A DNA stretch of 21,600 nucleotides, from assembly GCA_910586225.1 (NCBI GenBank), contig CAJUIL010000045.1, positions 1-21,600 of the forward strand, given 5' to 3'. This document shows positions 1 to 8,031 of this stretch, in pieces. This DNA comes from an uncultured Eubacterium sp. GTDB lineage: Bacteria > Bacillota > Clostridia > Lachnospirales > Lachnospiraceae. A model generated the notes under the pieces. It saw nothing but the letters and a program-made list of their open reading frames with translations. It searched no databases and was not told the DNA's origin. The translations under genes and the position numbers were made by a program. Position 1 is the first letter of the stretch; the number at the start of each line of letters is the position of its first letter.

Positions 1-79
1 ATAGAAATCGAAACGTGTATTTGCAGATATGGCTAGGAATCTGGTAAGGGAAAGGTTACTTTTACTAATTTCTCTACCG

Positions 80-235
80 TAGGCAAGCAATGAGCCGGAA
101 TATCCTTTTGGGATATTCCGGCTCGCTTGTTGGGGTTCCCCAAGCCCCAGGCCGTCCGCCTGCGCGTATGACCGAACACGCCTTTCGGCGTGGTTTTGCG
201 CTCACTGCGGCCGCTTCCTCCTGCACATCCGCGGA
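80..235. other. GC-rich block with three stem-loops, possible oriT/mob remnant of an integrative element
   Basis: Three inverted repeats lie within about 100 bases. A 14-bp perfect stem pairs 92-105 with 111-124 around a 5-base loop. A TTGGGG/CCCCAA stem lies at 130-143. A CACGCC/GGCGTG stem lies at 178-193. The block is clearly richer in G and C than the decayed permease that follows from about 235. From memory, blocks of this look lie upstream of mobilisation genes in Firmicutes integrative elements, so an oriT-like scar is my tentative reading. No relaxase or integrase gene is present in the window. Open frames crossing the block (both strands) have no recognisable protein similarity. The first stem could also be a terminator, but no T-run follows it. 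Confidence 0.35.
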
Positions 236-1668
236 TGAAATTCCTTATTGGGAAACGGTCAATAAATATCTGGAAAGACTGGATCCAAAGGAGCTGCATG
301 ATAACATTGCTGTTGTTATTCTTGATACGGTTTGTCAACCATTATATGCTCCGGCAGAAACAAAAAGAGTTTGCCATTCAATCTATTATGGGAATGGAAC
401 AAAAGACCATTGGAAGAATTTTCTTCGCAGAAACACTGATTATGGGAATGATTTCAATTCTGATTGGTATTTTTTTCGGCGTATTTTGTTCCCAGCTTAT
501 AACGGCAATGCTCCTTACTGCTTATGAAAAGTCCTATGAAATATCATGGACTTTATTCCCGGATACGGTTTTATGGACAGTGGCATTTTTTGTTTTTAGT
601 GGTAGGAATTTTCAATACCCGTACTATTCAGAAAACGAAAATTATGACGCTCGCTTTGCGTTTCCGGTACGGCTCATGTATTGGGGAAACATTCTTTTTC
701 CGTTGCTCACTTTGCTTTGATCTGTATTTTGCCTAATCAAAAAAGGAAAAAAGAATATGCATATAACTGGCTTGCTGATATGTTCTGTACGAAATGCTTT
801 TGCAACAGCCAGTGCTGCGGCATCAGCAAATAAATATTATCTGCCTTTAGGCGCTGGAATGCTCAATCAATATCTGCTGTTTCTCTTGATGGATTTGCTT
901 TTCTTCATTGGTGCATAGATTTATCTTGCCAGCAGCTTTATTGTCACATGGAAAGAAAAATCACCGGAACACCGATATCATGGGAAAGCGCTGTTCTTTT
1001 ACGGGCAGATTACTTCAAAATTAAATACGACCAGTAAAACAATGACATTGAGTTGCATAACTCTTATGAAATCATTACTGATTTTCTTGCAGCGCATGAA
1101 ATAGATACGGCGTATGATTGCACTTTTAGTTAGTATCTTCCGAAAAAAGCTGATTTTCACAATCGGATAAAGTATGATTTTCCTGTCGTGGCGATTTCGT
1201 TATGTGATTATAATGCAATACGGAAAATGTTGGGATATGAGCAGATTTCTTTAGGAGAAAATGAATTTATAACACAGTGGAAAACAATAGCAACGGAAGA
1301 AGAAAGAAATAGTTTTATTGCAGAACATACCAGTGTTGTAACAGATGGAGGAACGTTGAATATTTCCGAGCAGTCTTATTCCGAGGAAGCAATGGGAGAA
1401 ACACTTTATAATTCCTATACAGATGTCCTTTATGTATTCCCGGATAAAATATGTGAGGAACTGCTGCCAGTTATGAGAAATCGTTATATTACAACAACAA
1501 AAAATATCACTTATGAAAACGCAAGGGAGCTGGAAAGACTTTTTACAGCGAAATATCCAGAGCAGGCAGAAAGCGGCGTCTCGTATGGTGTGCGTTTCAG
1601 CACGCTTCAAACAAATAGCGCAATCGCAAATAACTTTATTCTGCAAACAGGCATGATTTATGGTGCAG
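235..1668 (+). pseudogene. Decayed FtsX-like ABC transporter permease
   Basis: Family-typical pieces of one permease occur in order but in different frames. Frame 3 carries a segment reading KYLERLDPKELHDNIAVVIL (about 261-320). Frame 1 continues with RQKQKEFAIQSIMGMEQKT and two membrane segments (to about 590). Frame 2 gives VVGIFNTRTIQKTKIM. Frame 1 resumes with FAFPVRLMYWGNILFP and stops at 718-720. Stops also interrupt the central part, for example the TAG at about 916. Frame 3 from 1164 to about 1668 encodes the extracellular domain (YVFPDKICEELLPVMRNRYI and following). Homology ends abruptly after the residues LQTGMIYGA, so the C-terminal membrane half is missing. Known intact relatives are 650-700-residue permeases paired with an ATPase for peptide export or resistance; no partner remains here. 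The decay is certain, the exact number of frameshifts is not. Confidence 0.85.
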
Positions 1669-1872
1669 GAGCCGCTGTATTCTGCGCCAAGGGATGTAAC
1701 AATCGTGATCCATCCAGCGCCGAGCAGCGTTTCCGCTTGGATCTGGCATAGGTGGATACGCTGCTGATGTGTTTTAATAAACATAAAGAAAGCAGAATGC
1801 TTTCGACTATGAAAGGAGCGATGATTTATGCTATTACCAAGTATTTTCGGGTATCCATATCGTTTTTTGTGG
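1669..1872. other. Unassigned junction sequence between permease remnant and LysR gene
   Basis: After the permease homology stops, this stretch contains no recognisable gene. A short open frame begins with ATG at 1828 behind an AAAGGAG-like site and encodes about 44 residues, but it runs into the 3' end of the convergent LysR gene and resembles no family I know. It may be the 5' end of a lost gene. I do not call it a gene. Confidence 0.4.
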
Positions 1873-2760
1873 TTAACTGTAGGATGTATTCGTTACAATG
1901 GAGATAAAATTTTTCAAAAGAGGGCTTTGAGAACCTTTCTTAAAGAAGATACCATAGGATAAAGGCTCGCTGTCTTTTAAGGGAATTCCGCGTATATCCG
2001 TGTTTACAAAATTCATAAGCGGAAGAACAGAGCAGCCATAACCTGCCCTTACAAGTGTAAGGAGTACCTGCAGGTTTTCACACATATAAGTGGACTCTGG
2101 CAGGATATGCTGTGAAATCTGATTTTGCATTTCCGCAACCCTGGCGGGGATTGCATAGGAATTACAGACGACAATATTCTCCAGATACAGTTCTTCTTTT
2201 GCAAGCTCCGGGCGTTCGGCATAGGGGTGTGAGGCTGGAACAATACAGCACAGTGGTATCTGGAACAGTTCTTTGTAAACCGTGTCATTTTTTATTGGAA
2301 TATCCTCCTGAAAACCAAACAGCAGATCCAGTTCATCTTGATAGAAAAGATTTAAAATAGATCTGTGAGGGATCACTTTTAAAAATGGATAAAGTTCGGG
2401 AATCTGCTGTTTGCAGGATTTGAGTACCTTGCAGAGCAGGTCCAGGTTAGCTTCATTCTGACATCCAATGGTTAGGACCTGTATATTTGTACTTTGGTGG
2501 CGCTGTATTTTTTGCTCAGCAACTTTTAACCTGCCCATAACATTTTTCGCATCTTCCAAAAAACTGATTCCGGCGGGGGTAAGGGTAACTGTCCGGGTAG
2601 TACGGTGCAGAAGTTTTGTTCCCAATTCATCTTCCAGCGAATGAATCTGCCGGGAGACCGCTGATTGTGTAATCTTTAAAATTTCAGCAGCTCTTGCAAA
2701 GTTCAGGTTTTCGGCAACCTGGATAAAGCTCTTTAACTGGTCTGTATTCATGGGTTTCAC
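1873..2760 (-). CDS. LysR-family transcriptional regulator
   Basis: The 295-residue product has the usual LysR length and layout. An N-terminal winged helix-turn-helix occupies roughly residues 5-65, including SAVSRQIHSLEDELGTKLLH followed by RTTRTVTLTPAG. An effector-binding periplasmic-binding-protein-like domain fills about 90-295. Such proteins bind DNA as tetramers and normally control a divergent gene in response to a small ligand. Here the divergent neighbour is only a groEL fragment, so the original target cannot be read from context. The annotated start gives MKPMNTDQL; Met4 is an equally possible start, and a GAGGTG ribosome site lies just upstream (2760s on the minus strand). The reading frame is intact, unlike its neighbours on both sides, which suggests it is still selected or arrived recently. 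The ligand is unknown. Confidence 0.93.
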   Translation of the reverse strand: MKPMNTDQLKSFIQVAENLNFARAAEILKITQSAVSRQIHSLEDELGTKLLHRTTRTVTLTPAGISFLEDAKNVMGRLKVAEQKIQRHQSTNIQVLTIGCQNEANLDLLCKVLKSCKQQIPELYPFLKVIPHRSILNLFYQDELDLLFGFQEDIPIKNDTVYKELFQIPLCCIVPASHPYAERPELAKEELYLENIVVCNSYAIPARVAEMQNQISQHILPESTYMCENLQVLLTLVRAGYGCSVLPLMNFVNTDIRGIPLKDSEPLSYGIFFKKGSQSPLLKNFISIVTNTSYS

Positions 2761-2785
2761 CTCGATTATTGCGTTTTCGTCATTG

Positions 2786-2814
2786 ATAATACCATATTTT
2801 CACTTCACTTTCAA
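2786..2814 (-). promoter_or_regulatory. Sigma-A promoter of the LysR gene
   Basis: Read on the minus strand, TTGAAA (2814-2809) is followed by a 17-base spacer and TATTAT (2791-2786). The spacer ends in TGG, giving an extended -10. The match is close to consensus and lies about 26 bases before the start codon. Confidence 0.7.
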
Positions 2815-2886
2815 GAGCTGGTGTGCTTTAATATAGCATATAGTCTGACAGGGTTATATGCTAACGAGAAAAATGCGCAGTTTTTT

Positions 2887-3215
2887 AAGCTGGCAGATAC
2901 CGTAAAGATTACACTTGGACCGAAAGGAAGAAATGTGGTGCTGGATAAGTCCTACGGCGCTCCGCTGATCACGAATGACGGCGTGATGATTGCAAAGGAG
3001 ATTGAACTGGAGGACCGTTATGAGAACATGGGGCGCAGTTGGTGAAGGAGGTTGCCGCCAAGACGAACGACACTGCAGGAGACGGCACTACCACAGCGAC
3101 TGTGCTGACGCAGGACCTGGTCCGGAAGGGATTGAAAAATATTGCTGCCGGGACGAACCCCATCATTCTCCGCAAAGGCAGCAGCCATTTACGCAGGGAA
3201 TGAAGAGGTTCGAGA
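2887..3215 (+). pseudogene. groEL: groEL (60-kDa chaperonin) N-terminal fragment
   Basis: Residues beginning KLADTVKITLGPKGRNVVLD and continuing through SYGAPLITNDG and ELEDRYENMG are unmistakable GroEL apical/equatorial N-terminal sequence. The frame breaks at about 3027, where a run of G appears one base short (ATGGGGCGCAG instead of five Gs), and GroEL sequence resumes in another frame with QLVKEVAAKTNDTAGDGTTT up to a NPII-LRKG segment near 3180. After that the similarity becomes vague. Only about 110 of the usual 540 residues remain, and the first 20 or so residues of GroEL are replaced by unrelated sequence, so there is no proper start either. There is no groES. The functional chaperonin must be elsewhere on the chromosome. 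Confidence 0.9.
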
Positions 3216-3269
3216 ACACATAGAAAAAAGTGGAAGAGGCAGCAAAATCCCTGGAGAGCGCCGTCATTG

Positions 3270-3549
3270 TGAACAAGGTACGGGAGCAGGTGCGGATCCG
3301 GAACTTTGTCTTGGTGTCATATCCAGACAGGGAGATATATCAAAAAGTTATAGAAGAGGATTTAAACATACGGAGCGCCTGCCAACCAGCCACACAGTGG
3401 AAATGAAGGAGCAGGTTGAGCGGCATATTCCCTGCTGGAAAAACGGCTGACGGCAGGTATCGGGGCAGAGGAGTTAGAGATTTTTTCAGATGTGTTAAAG
3501 AAAATGCAGGAGAATATGGAGCTGACAGAAAAGGGAGCCGGGTATGGAT
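3270..3549 (+). pseudogene. MarR-family regulator remnant
   Basis: One frame reads SYPDREIYQKVIEEDLNIRS, which matches the start of the DNA-binding region of MarR proteins. It then ends at a stop near 3398. In a second frame (about 3421-3549) the sequence AAYSLLEKRLTAGIGAEELE, followed by IFSDVLKKMQENM, matches the C-terminal dimerisation helices of the same family. The recognition helix and wing are lost between them. MarR genes commonly sit directly upstream of MATE exporters and repress them, and an intact MATE gene begins 50 bases later, so loss of this repressor may have released the exporter from control. The segment just upstream (about 3220-3270) is unassigned. Confidence 0.7.
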
Positions 3550-3598
3550 AAGATGCCGGATACCCGCTCAGCAGATTTATAAAACCAGGAGGTAGAAA

Positions 3599-4993
3599 AT
3601 GGAAGCAACAATAACGAAAACCAACCCTCTCGGCACAGAAAGGGTTGGAAAACTGATGATGCGTTATGCAGTGCCAAGCATTATTTCCATTGTGGTGAAT
3701 TCACTGTATAACATGGTAGACCAGGTCTTTATCGGCCAGGGGGTAGGATATCTTGGAAATGCGGCAACGAATGTAATTATGCCGATTTCAACGATTATGC
3801 TGGCTCTCGGTTTTATGTTTGGGGACGGGGCGGCAGCTTTTATGAGCCTGCACCTTGGGAAAAAGGAACCGGAAAAGGCCGCAAAAGGCATAGGGAATAT
3901 GGTAGCGATAGTCATTGGAACTGGAATTGTCCTGATGATCTTGTTTGAATTGTTTTTGACACCGCTTTGCCGGCTGTTTGGGGCTACGGATAATGTACTT
4001 CCTTATGCGCTGGACTATGGACGGATCATAGTACTTGGATTCCCCTTTTCGATCATCTGTTCTGCTTTTGGAAGCCCGATCCGTGCTGACGGCAGACCGA
4101 AGATAAGCATGGTCGGTCTCCTGATCGGATGTGCTACAAACATGATTCTTGACCCGATTTTTATTTTTGTATGCGGGTGGGGCGTAAAAGGAGCCGCATG
4201 GGCAACGATACTGGGGCAGGTATTGAACGCGCTTTACTTTATTATCTGTTTGTTTCAATTTAAGACAATTAAAATAAAAAAAGAATATTTTATCCCGGAT
4301 GTAAAGGTTGTGGGGAACATCGCTTCTCTTGGAACATCCAGCCTTATTTCACAGATTGCTTCGGTGTTCGTTATTGCAATCATGAATAATATGCTGGTAA
4401 AGTACGGGGCGGTTTCTAAATATGGAGCTGATATTCCATTGGCAGCTTTGGGTGTCACGATGAAGGTCAGCCAGTTGATTACCGGAGTTACATTAGGGAT
4501 TGCAAGCGGCGTGCAGCCAATTCTTGGATACAATTACGGAAGCAGACAGCATGACCGTGTTAAAAGTACATTGAAATGGTCGCTTATTTTGGGTACCGCA
4601 ATCATGTTTGTGGCATTGTTTATCTTCCAGGTTTTCCCGGAGCAGATCATCGGTATTTTTGGACAGGAATCAGACCTTTATGTAGAATTCGCGGTAAAAT
4701 GTTTCCGCATTTATCTGCTTGCCTGTTTTCTGATCCCGTCGGGCGCAGTTGTAGGTATTTTTTTTCAGGCAATCGGAAAGCCGGTTCCGGCTGCGGCGCT
4801 TACTCTTTCAAGGCAGATTATCCTGTTGATTCCTGCTATGCTGATTTTAGGTTATACAATGGGTGTGGAAGGAATTTTATGGGCAGGCCCGTTTTCTGAC
4901 GCTTTGTCCGGAATTATTGCATTGATTACAGTGAAAGTATTCTGGAAACGTATTTTTGAGAATAAGGAGCAAAAAGAAACAGCAGCGAGGTAA
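3599..4993 (+). CDS. MATE-family multidrug exporter
   Basis: The 464-residue product has the typical length of a MATE transporter and about twelve hydrophobic segments in two similar halves. The N-terminal half shows PSIISIVVNSLYNMVDQVFIG, with the asparagine and aspartate usual in this family's first helices. The start ATG follows AGGAGG (3587-3592) at normal spacing. MATE proteins use a sodium or proton gradient to expel cationic drugs or metabolites across the cytoplasmic membrane; the substrate cannot be deduced. The gene lies between a decayed MarR regulator upstream and a truncated cytidylate-kinase-like fragment seven bases downstream, so it may be the only working member of an old three-gene unit. 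The frame is intact throughout. Confidence 0.93.
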   Translation: MEATITKTNPLGTERVGKLMMRYAVPSIISIVVNSLYNMVDQVFIGQGVGYLGNAATNVIMPISTIMLALGFMFGDGAAAFMSLHLGKKEPEKAAKGIGNMVAIVIGTGIVLMILFELFLTPLCRLFGATDNVLPYALDYGRIIVLGFPFSIICSAFGSPIRADGRPKISMVGLLIGCATNMILDPIFIFVCGWGVKGAAWATILGQVLNALYFIICLFQFKTIKIKKEYFIPDVKVVGNIASLGTSSLISQIASVFVIAIMNNMLVKYGAVSKYGADIPLAALGVTMKVSQLITGVTLGIASGVQPILGYNYGSRQHDRVKSTLKWSLILGTAIMFVALFIFQVFPEQIIGIFGQESDLYVEFAVKCFRIYLLACFLIPSGAVVGIFFQAIGKPVPAAALTLSRQIILLIPAMLILGYTMGVEGILWAGPFSDALSGIIALITVKVFWKRIFENKEQKETAAR

Positions 4994-4999
4994 TGCATT

Positions 5000-5087
5000 A
5001 TGGCAGGCCAGGTTATTACAATCGGACGGCAATGCGGAAGCGGCGGACATACCATAGGGGAGCAGGTTGCCAAAATACTTGGCGTAG
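5000..5087 (+). pseudogene. Cytidylate-kinase-like protein, N-terminal fragment
   Basis: The first 29 residues (VITIGRQCGSGGHTIGEQVA) carry the P-loop-containing start of the cytidylate-kinase-like family, whose members are about 200 residues. The sequence then switches, after LGV, to the upstream region and start of an antitoxin gene. It starts six bases after the MATE stop codon, as expected for a gene once co-transcribed with the exporter. Everything after the P-loop is gone, so no activity is possible. Confidence 0.75.
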
Positions 5088-5101
5088 TCAAAGGAAGAGT
5101 T

Positions 5102-5290
5102 ATGCCAAATATAAAGCCTGTGTCTAATTTGAGAAACTATACAGAGGTGCTGCGGATATTGCGGTTGGAGAGCCTGTATTCCTGACAAAAAACGGCAGGT
5201 GCAGATACGCCATTGTCGATATGGAGGAATACGAAAAAACAAAGGCTGTGATTAAGCTGATGGGCGAGCTTTCCAAAGGAGAACAGTCTA
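5102..5290 (+). pseudogene. Phd/YefM-type antitoxin with a one-base deletion
   Basis: An AAAGGAAG ribosome site (5090-5097) precedes ATG 5102. The product begins MPNIKPVSNLRNYTEVLR, the characteristic N-terminus of Phd/YefM antitoxins. At about 5154 one base is missing, and the family sequence continues in the next frame as IAVGEPVFLTKNGRCRYAIV and DMEEYEKTKAVIKLMGELSKGE. The C-terminal part that would bind the toxin is replaced by unrelated sequence, and no RelE/ParE-type toxin gene follows. The family normally represses its own operon and neutralises an mRNA-cleaving toxin. Here the module is dead. Confidence 0.8.
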
Positions 5291-5403
5291 CTGGGGTTAT
5301 GGGGGTGCGTTTTTTTCAGGTAGTGGATGGGAAAATTTTATTCCAACGAGGCTATTGGGATAAGCTCTTATTTTTGAAACAGCATAATCTTCCAATAGAG
5401 TAA
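5291..5403 (+). pseudogene. SnoaL/NTF2-like protein, C-terminal fragment
   Basis: In the same frame as the second half of the antitoxin, the sequence continues as RFFQVVDGKILFQRGYWDK and ends FLKQHNLPIE-stop. The motif of a phenylalanine-rich strand, DGKI, and RGYWDK resembles the last strands of SnoaL-like/NTF2-fold proteins. The rest of that gene is absent. The join to the antitoxin lies between about 5287 and 5307. The assignment rests on recall of the family motif. Confidence 0.5.
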
Positions 5404-5512
5404 TTATGACATTTTAGGAGAAAATACAGATTTTTTATAGTTCCTTTTCGGGAGCAGATGTGATAGGATCAGACAAGTACTTGCTGGTGCGTGTTGTATA
5501 TCCACAGATTAC

Positions 5513-5547
5513 ATCCCCAGTGGTAAAAGTATTTTACTGCTGGGGAT
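5513..5547. terminator. Long hairpin between the fragment cluster and the DUF1846 gene
   Basis: ATCCCCAG (5513-5520) pairs with CTGGGGAT (5540-5547), and GTAAAA (5523-5528) pairs with TTTTAC (5532-5537), with two G-T pairs between. This gives an almost unbroken stem with a 3-base loop. It lies at the 3' end of the minus-strand DUF1846 gene. No clear T-run follows on either strand, so transcription termination is plausible but not proven. Confidence 0.5.
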
Positions 5548-5554
5548 TACCAAT

Positions 5555-7033
5555 TTATTTATAAATTTTCTGTTTTTCAAATTTCGGTTCGCAGGTAAGC
5601 TCGATGCCGAGTTTTCTAAGTTCCCAGATGTCTGTGGAAGAAAGCATGACGGAAGTATGCGCCTGACATCCTTTGAGGTTGAGAAGCTGTTCCAGGGCAA
5701 GGCGGGCTTCGTTGTTGCTGGCTGCGCTGACAGACAGCGCGATCAGGGTTTCATCTGTGTGCAGACGAGGATTTTTGCTTCCAAGGTACTTTGTTTTTAA
5801 TTCCTGTATCGGGCGGATAGCGTCCGGGGAAATAACATGGTGCTTATGGTCAATGCCAGCCAGTTCTTTTAATGCGTTTAAAAGTAGCGCAGAAGAAGCG
5901 CCGAGAAGATCGGTTGTTTTTCCATGAACAATTTTGCCGTCAGGAAGCTCCAGCGCAGCGGCAGGCGCTCCCGTTTTTGCTTCTATTTCCAGACTTACGG
6001 GAACAACCCGGCGGTCTTCTACTACCGCATGAGCCTGCTTTAGAAGAAGTTCGATTTTAAATACCTCTTCCTCTTTGCCTGAAGCGGATACAAGGGCATT
6101 CATGCTCTTATAATATCTGCGGATAATTTCCTGGCGGGAAGCTTCCATACAAACCTCATCGTCGATAATACAGTTTCCAGCCATATTTACACCCATATCG
6201 GTAGGGGATTTATAAGGGCATTTCCCAATGATTTTTTCAAACATTGCCTGCAGGACAGGGAAAATTTCTACGTCACGGTTGTAATTTACGGTGGTTTCTC
6301 CATAGGCTTCCAGATGGAAAGGATCAATCATGTTTACATCGTTTAAGTCTGCAGTGGCAGCTTCATAGGCAAGATTTACTGGATGCTTTAACGGAATATT
6401 CCAGATAGGAAAGGTTTCAAATTTTGCGTATCCGGCGTTGATACCGCGCTTATATTCGTGATATAACTGTGAGAGACAGGTCGCCATTTTACCGCTTCCA
6501 GGTCCTGGCGCAGTAATCACCACTAATGGGCGGGAGGTTTCAATATAATCATTTTTGCCGTATCCTTCGTCGCTGACGATCAGAGAAGTATTGCTTGGAT
6601 ATCCTGGAATGGTGTAATGCATATACACACGGATTCCTAATTTTTCCAGATGGTTTTTAAACAGATCAGCACCTTCTTGGCCTATGTATTGTGTAATACA
6701 TACGCTGCCTACATAGAGTCCGCGCTCTGTAAATCCGTCAATAAGGCGCAGAACATCCATATCGTAAGTGATCCCAAGATCACCGCGTACTTTATTTTTG
6801 TCGATGTCTGCGGCGCTGATCACGATGACGATCTCTGCTTGGTCGCTTAACTGCATCAGCATACGGAGCTTGCTGTCTGGCTCAAAGCCGGGAAGGACTC
6901 TGGAAGCGTGAAAATCGTCAAACAATTTTCCGCCAAATTCCAGATAAAGTTTGTTGCCAAATTGGCTGATACGTTCACGGATATGCCCGGATTGCATTTT
7001 AAGGTATTTTTCGTTGTCAAATCCTATCTTCAT
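5555..7033 (-). CDS. DUF1846 domain protein
   Basis: The 492-residue product is full length for the DUF1846 family, a conserved Firmicutes protein whose biochemical role I cannot name. It starts MKIGFDNEKYLKMQSGHIRE and is predicted to be cytoplasmic, with no signal peptide or membrane segment. A glycine-rich segment, VITAPGPGSGKMATCLSQL at about residues 172-190, resembles a nucleotide-binding P-loop, and the region after it (KRGINAGYAKFETFPIWN) is also strongly conserved in my memory of the family. The gene stands alone: the next minus-strand gene is far away and a promoter lies directly upstream. A possible GAAAGGAATT ribosome site precedes the start. Family assignment is secure; function is not. 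Confidence 0.9.
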   Translation of the reverse strand: MKIGFDNEKYLKMQSGHIRERISQFGNKLYLEFGGKLFDDFHASRVLPGFEPDSKLRMLMQLSDQAEIVIVISAADIDKNKVRGDLGITYDMDVLRLIDGFTERGLYVGSVCITQYIGQEGADLFKNHLEKLGIRVYMHYTIPGYPSNTSLIVSDEGYGKNDYIETSRPLVVITAPGPGSGKMATCLSQLYHEYKRGINAGYAKFETFPIWNIPLKHPVNLAYEAATADLNDVNMIDPFHLEAYGETTVNYNRDVEIFPVLQAMFEKIIGKCPYKSPTDMGVNMAGNCIIDDEVCMEASRQEIIRRYYKSMNALVSASGKEEEVFKIELLLKQAHAVVEDRRVVPVSLEIEAKTGAPAAALELPDGKIVHGKTTDLLGASSALLLNALKELAGIDHKHHVISPDAIRPIQELKTKYLGSKNPRLHTDETLIALSVSAASNNEARLALEQLLNLKGCQAHTSVMLSSTDIWELRKLGIELTCEPKFEKQKIYK

Positions 7034-7089
7034 CTGTCATAATTCCTTTCTCACCATTTTTCTATCATCTGTCACTTTATCATTTCCTT

Positions 7090-7119
7090 AGTATAGCACA
7101 AAACATAAAAAATGTGGAA
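7090..7119 (-). promoter_or_regulatory. Probable promoter of the DUF1846 gene
   Basis: On the minus strand TGCTATACT (-10 TATACT at 7095-7090) forms a good extended -10. The -35 region about 18 bases upstream (TTCCAC) is weak. It lies about 57 bases before the start codon. Confidence 0.5.
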
Positions 7120-7268
7120 AGGTTTTTTTAATTTCAGAGATGTTCTCTGTTATAAAGGAATAACCTCTGTTTTTGAAGTACAGCGTCCGCTTGTAGATCA
7201 TGATGCTCATATGGTATGATAAAAGAAAAAATGAGGAATCCGATTAATGGACAAAACAGGAGCAGAGA

Positions 7269-7808
7269 ATGAAAATAAAGGACTTTGAAACAGATATTGA
7301 TGCGGTTATAACAAGCTTCAATCAAGGAACAATGATCCTTGAAGCCGTGGAATCCTTATGTGTGCAAACATTATTGCCACAAAGGATCATAATTGTAGAC
7401 GATGGATCCACAGATGAGGGTTCTATCCAGATATTAAAGGACATTGAAAAGAAGTCTGATCTACAAGTCCCGGTCTTGATACATTATCAGAAAAATCGAG
7501 GGGTATCCGCTGCCAGAAATGCAGGTATTCAGATGGCGCAGACGTCGATGGTGTTAGTATTAGACGGAGACGACAAGCTGCAGCCGGAATATTTGCAATA
7601 TGTTAGCCAGATGCTTTGTAATGATCCGTTTATGGTCGCAGCTTCCTCCTGGATGCATACTTTTGGGATTTTAGATTCGATCATTTGTCCCAGCGGAGGG
7701 AAAATAAACTCATTTTTATCCCGTAATTGCTGCCCTGCGACACATATCCTGCGTCGTAATATTTTTGACCAGTGCGGCACAAAGCAAAAGGGTAAAAAAA
7801 AAGCTTGA
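7269..7808 (+). pseudogene. Family 2 glycosyltransferase, truncated after about 170 residues
   Basis: The protein shows a GT2 (GT-A fold) start: DAVITSFNQGTMILEAVESL, then IIIVDDGSTDEGS, the NRGVSAARNAG motif and the LDGDDKL motif that binds the nucleotide-sugar metal. Homology runs to CPATHILRRNIFDQCG and then ends abruptly in AAGGGTAAAAAAAAAGC sequence, with a stop at 7806. Family members usually continue for 100 or more further residues that shape the acceptor site, so the gene is probably inactive, although a shortened protein could still be made. An AGGAGC ribosome site and an extended -10 (TGGTATGAT, 7212-7220) precede it. Its end lies less than 100 bases from a tRNA gene, a common place for insertions and deletions. 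Confidence 0.75.
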
Positions 7809-7833
7809 CATTTAGGAAAAAAACAGATAAAAT
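7805..7833 (+). promoter_or_regulatory. Consensus sigma-A promoter of tRNA-Gly
   Basis: TTGACA (7805-7810), a 17-base A-rich spacer and TAAAAT (7828-7833) make a near-perfect promoter. Transcription would start near 7840, leaving a leader of about 60 bases before the tRNA. The -35 overlaps the stop of the truncated glycosyltransferase. Confidence 0.8.
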
Positions 7834-7901
7834 GTTTTCGTTGCTAGAAAGTCAGCTCTAGTTAGTCAGTTGACAAAGCACAGAATAGGGATATTTTATT
7901 T

Positions 7902-7972
7902 GCGGGCGTAGTTCAATGGTAGAACACCAGCCTTCCAAGCTGGATACGTGGGTTCGATTCCCATCGCCCGCT
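7902..7972 (+). tRNA. tRNA-Gly (anticodon TCC)
   Basis: A full cloverleaf can be drawn. The acceptor stem GCGGGCG (7902-7908) pairs with CGCCCGC (7965-7971), followed by discriminator T. The anticodon stem CCAGC/GCTGG encloses the loop CTTCCAA, giving TCC. The T-arm GTGGG-TTCGATT-CCCAT has the invariant TTCGA. The 71-nucleotide length and the D-loop GTTCAATGGTAGAAC are typical of glycine tRNAs. The CCA end is not encoded. A T-run follows at 7973-7982. Confidence 0.97.
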
Positions 7973-8031
7973 TTCTTTTTTTGTCCAAAAAGTAATATAT
8001 TTAGAAGCAACAGCATAGGGAGCCAGCACTC

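Noticed and set aside
33..338. Open frame of 101 codons on the minus strand across the stem-loop block
   Set aside because: It crosses hairpins and the boundary to the permease remnant, and its product resembles nothing; most likely chance.
1251..1784. 177-codon minus-strand frame opposite the permease remnant
   Set aside because: The plus strand carries clear permease sequence; this is its mirror frame with Cys/Ile-rich meaningless content.
1828..1962. Short plus-strand frame of 44 codons with a fair ribosome site
   Set aside because: It runs into the convergent LysR gene, has no recognised family and is probably the stub of a lost gene.
3788..4258. 156-codon minus-strand frame opposite the MATE gene
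   Set aside because: Antisense shadow of a well-supported transporter; highly basic and low in structure.
7870..7897. Second promoter-like TTGACA with TATTTT close to the tRNA-Gly
   Set aside because: Its -10 would lie five bases before the mature tRNA, leaving no room for a normal start; the promoter at 7805-7833 is better.
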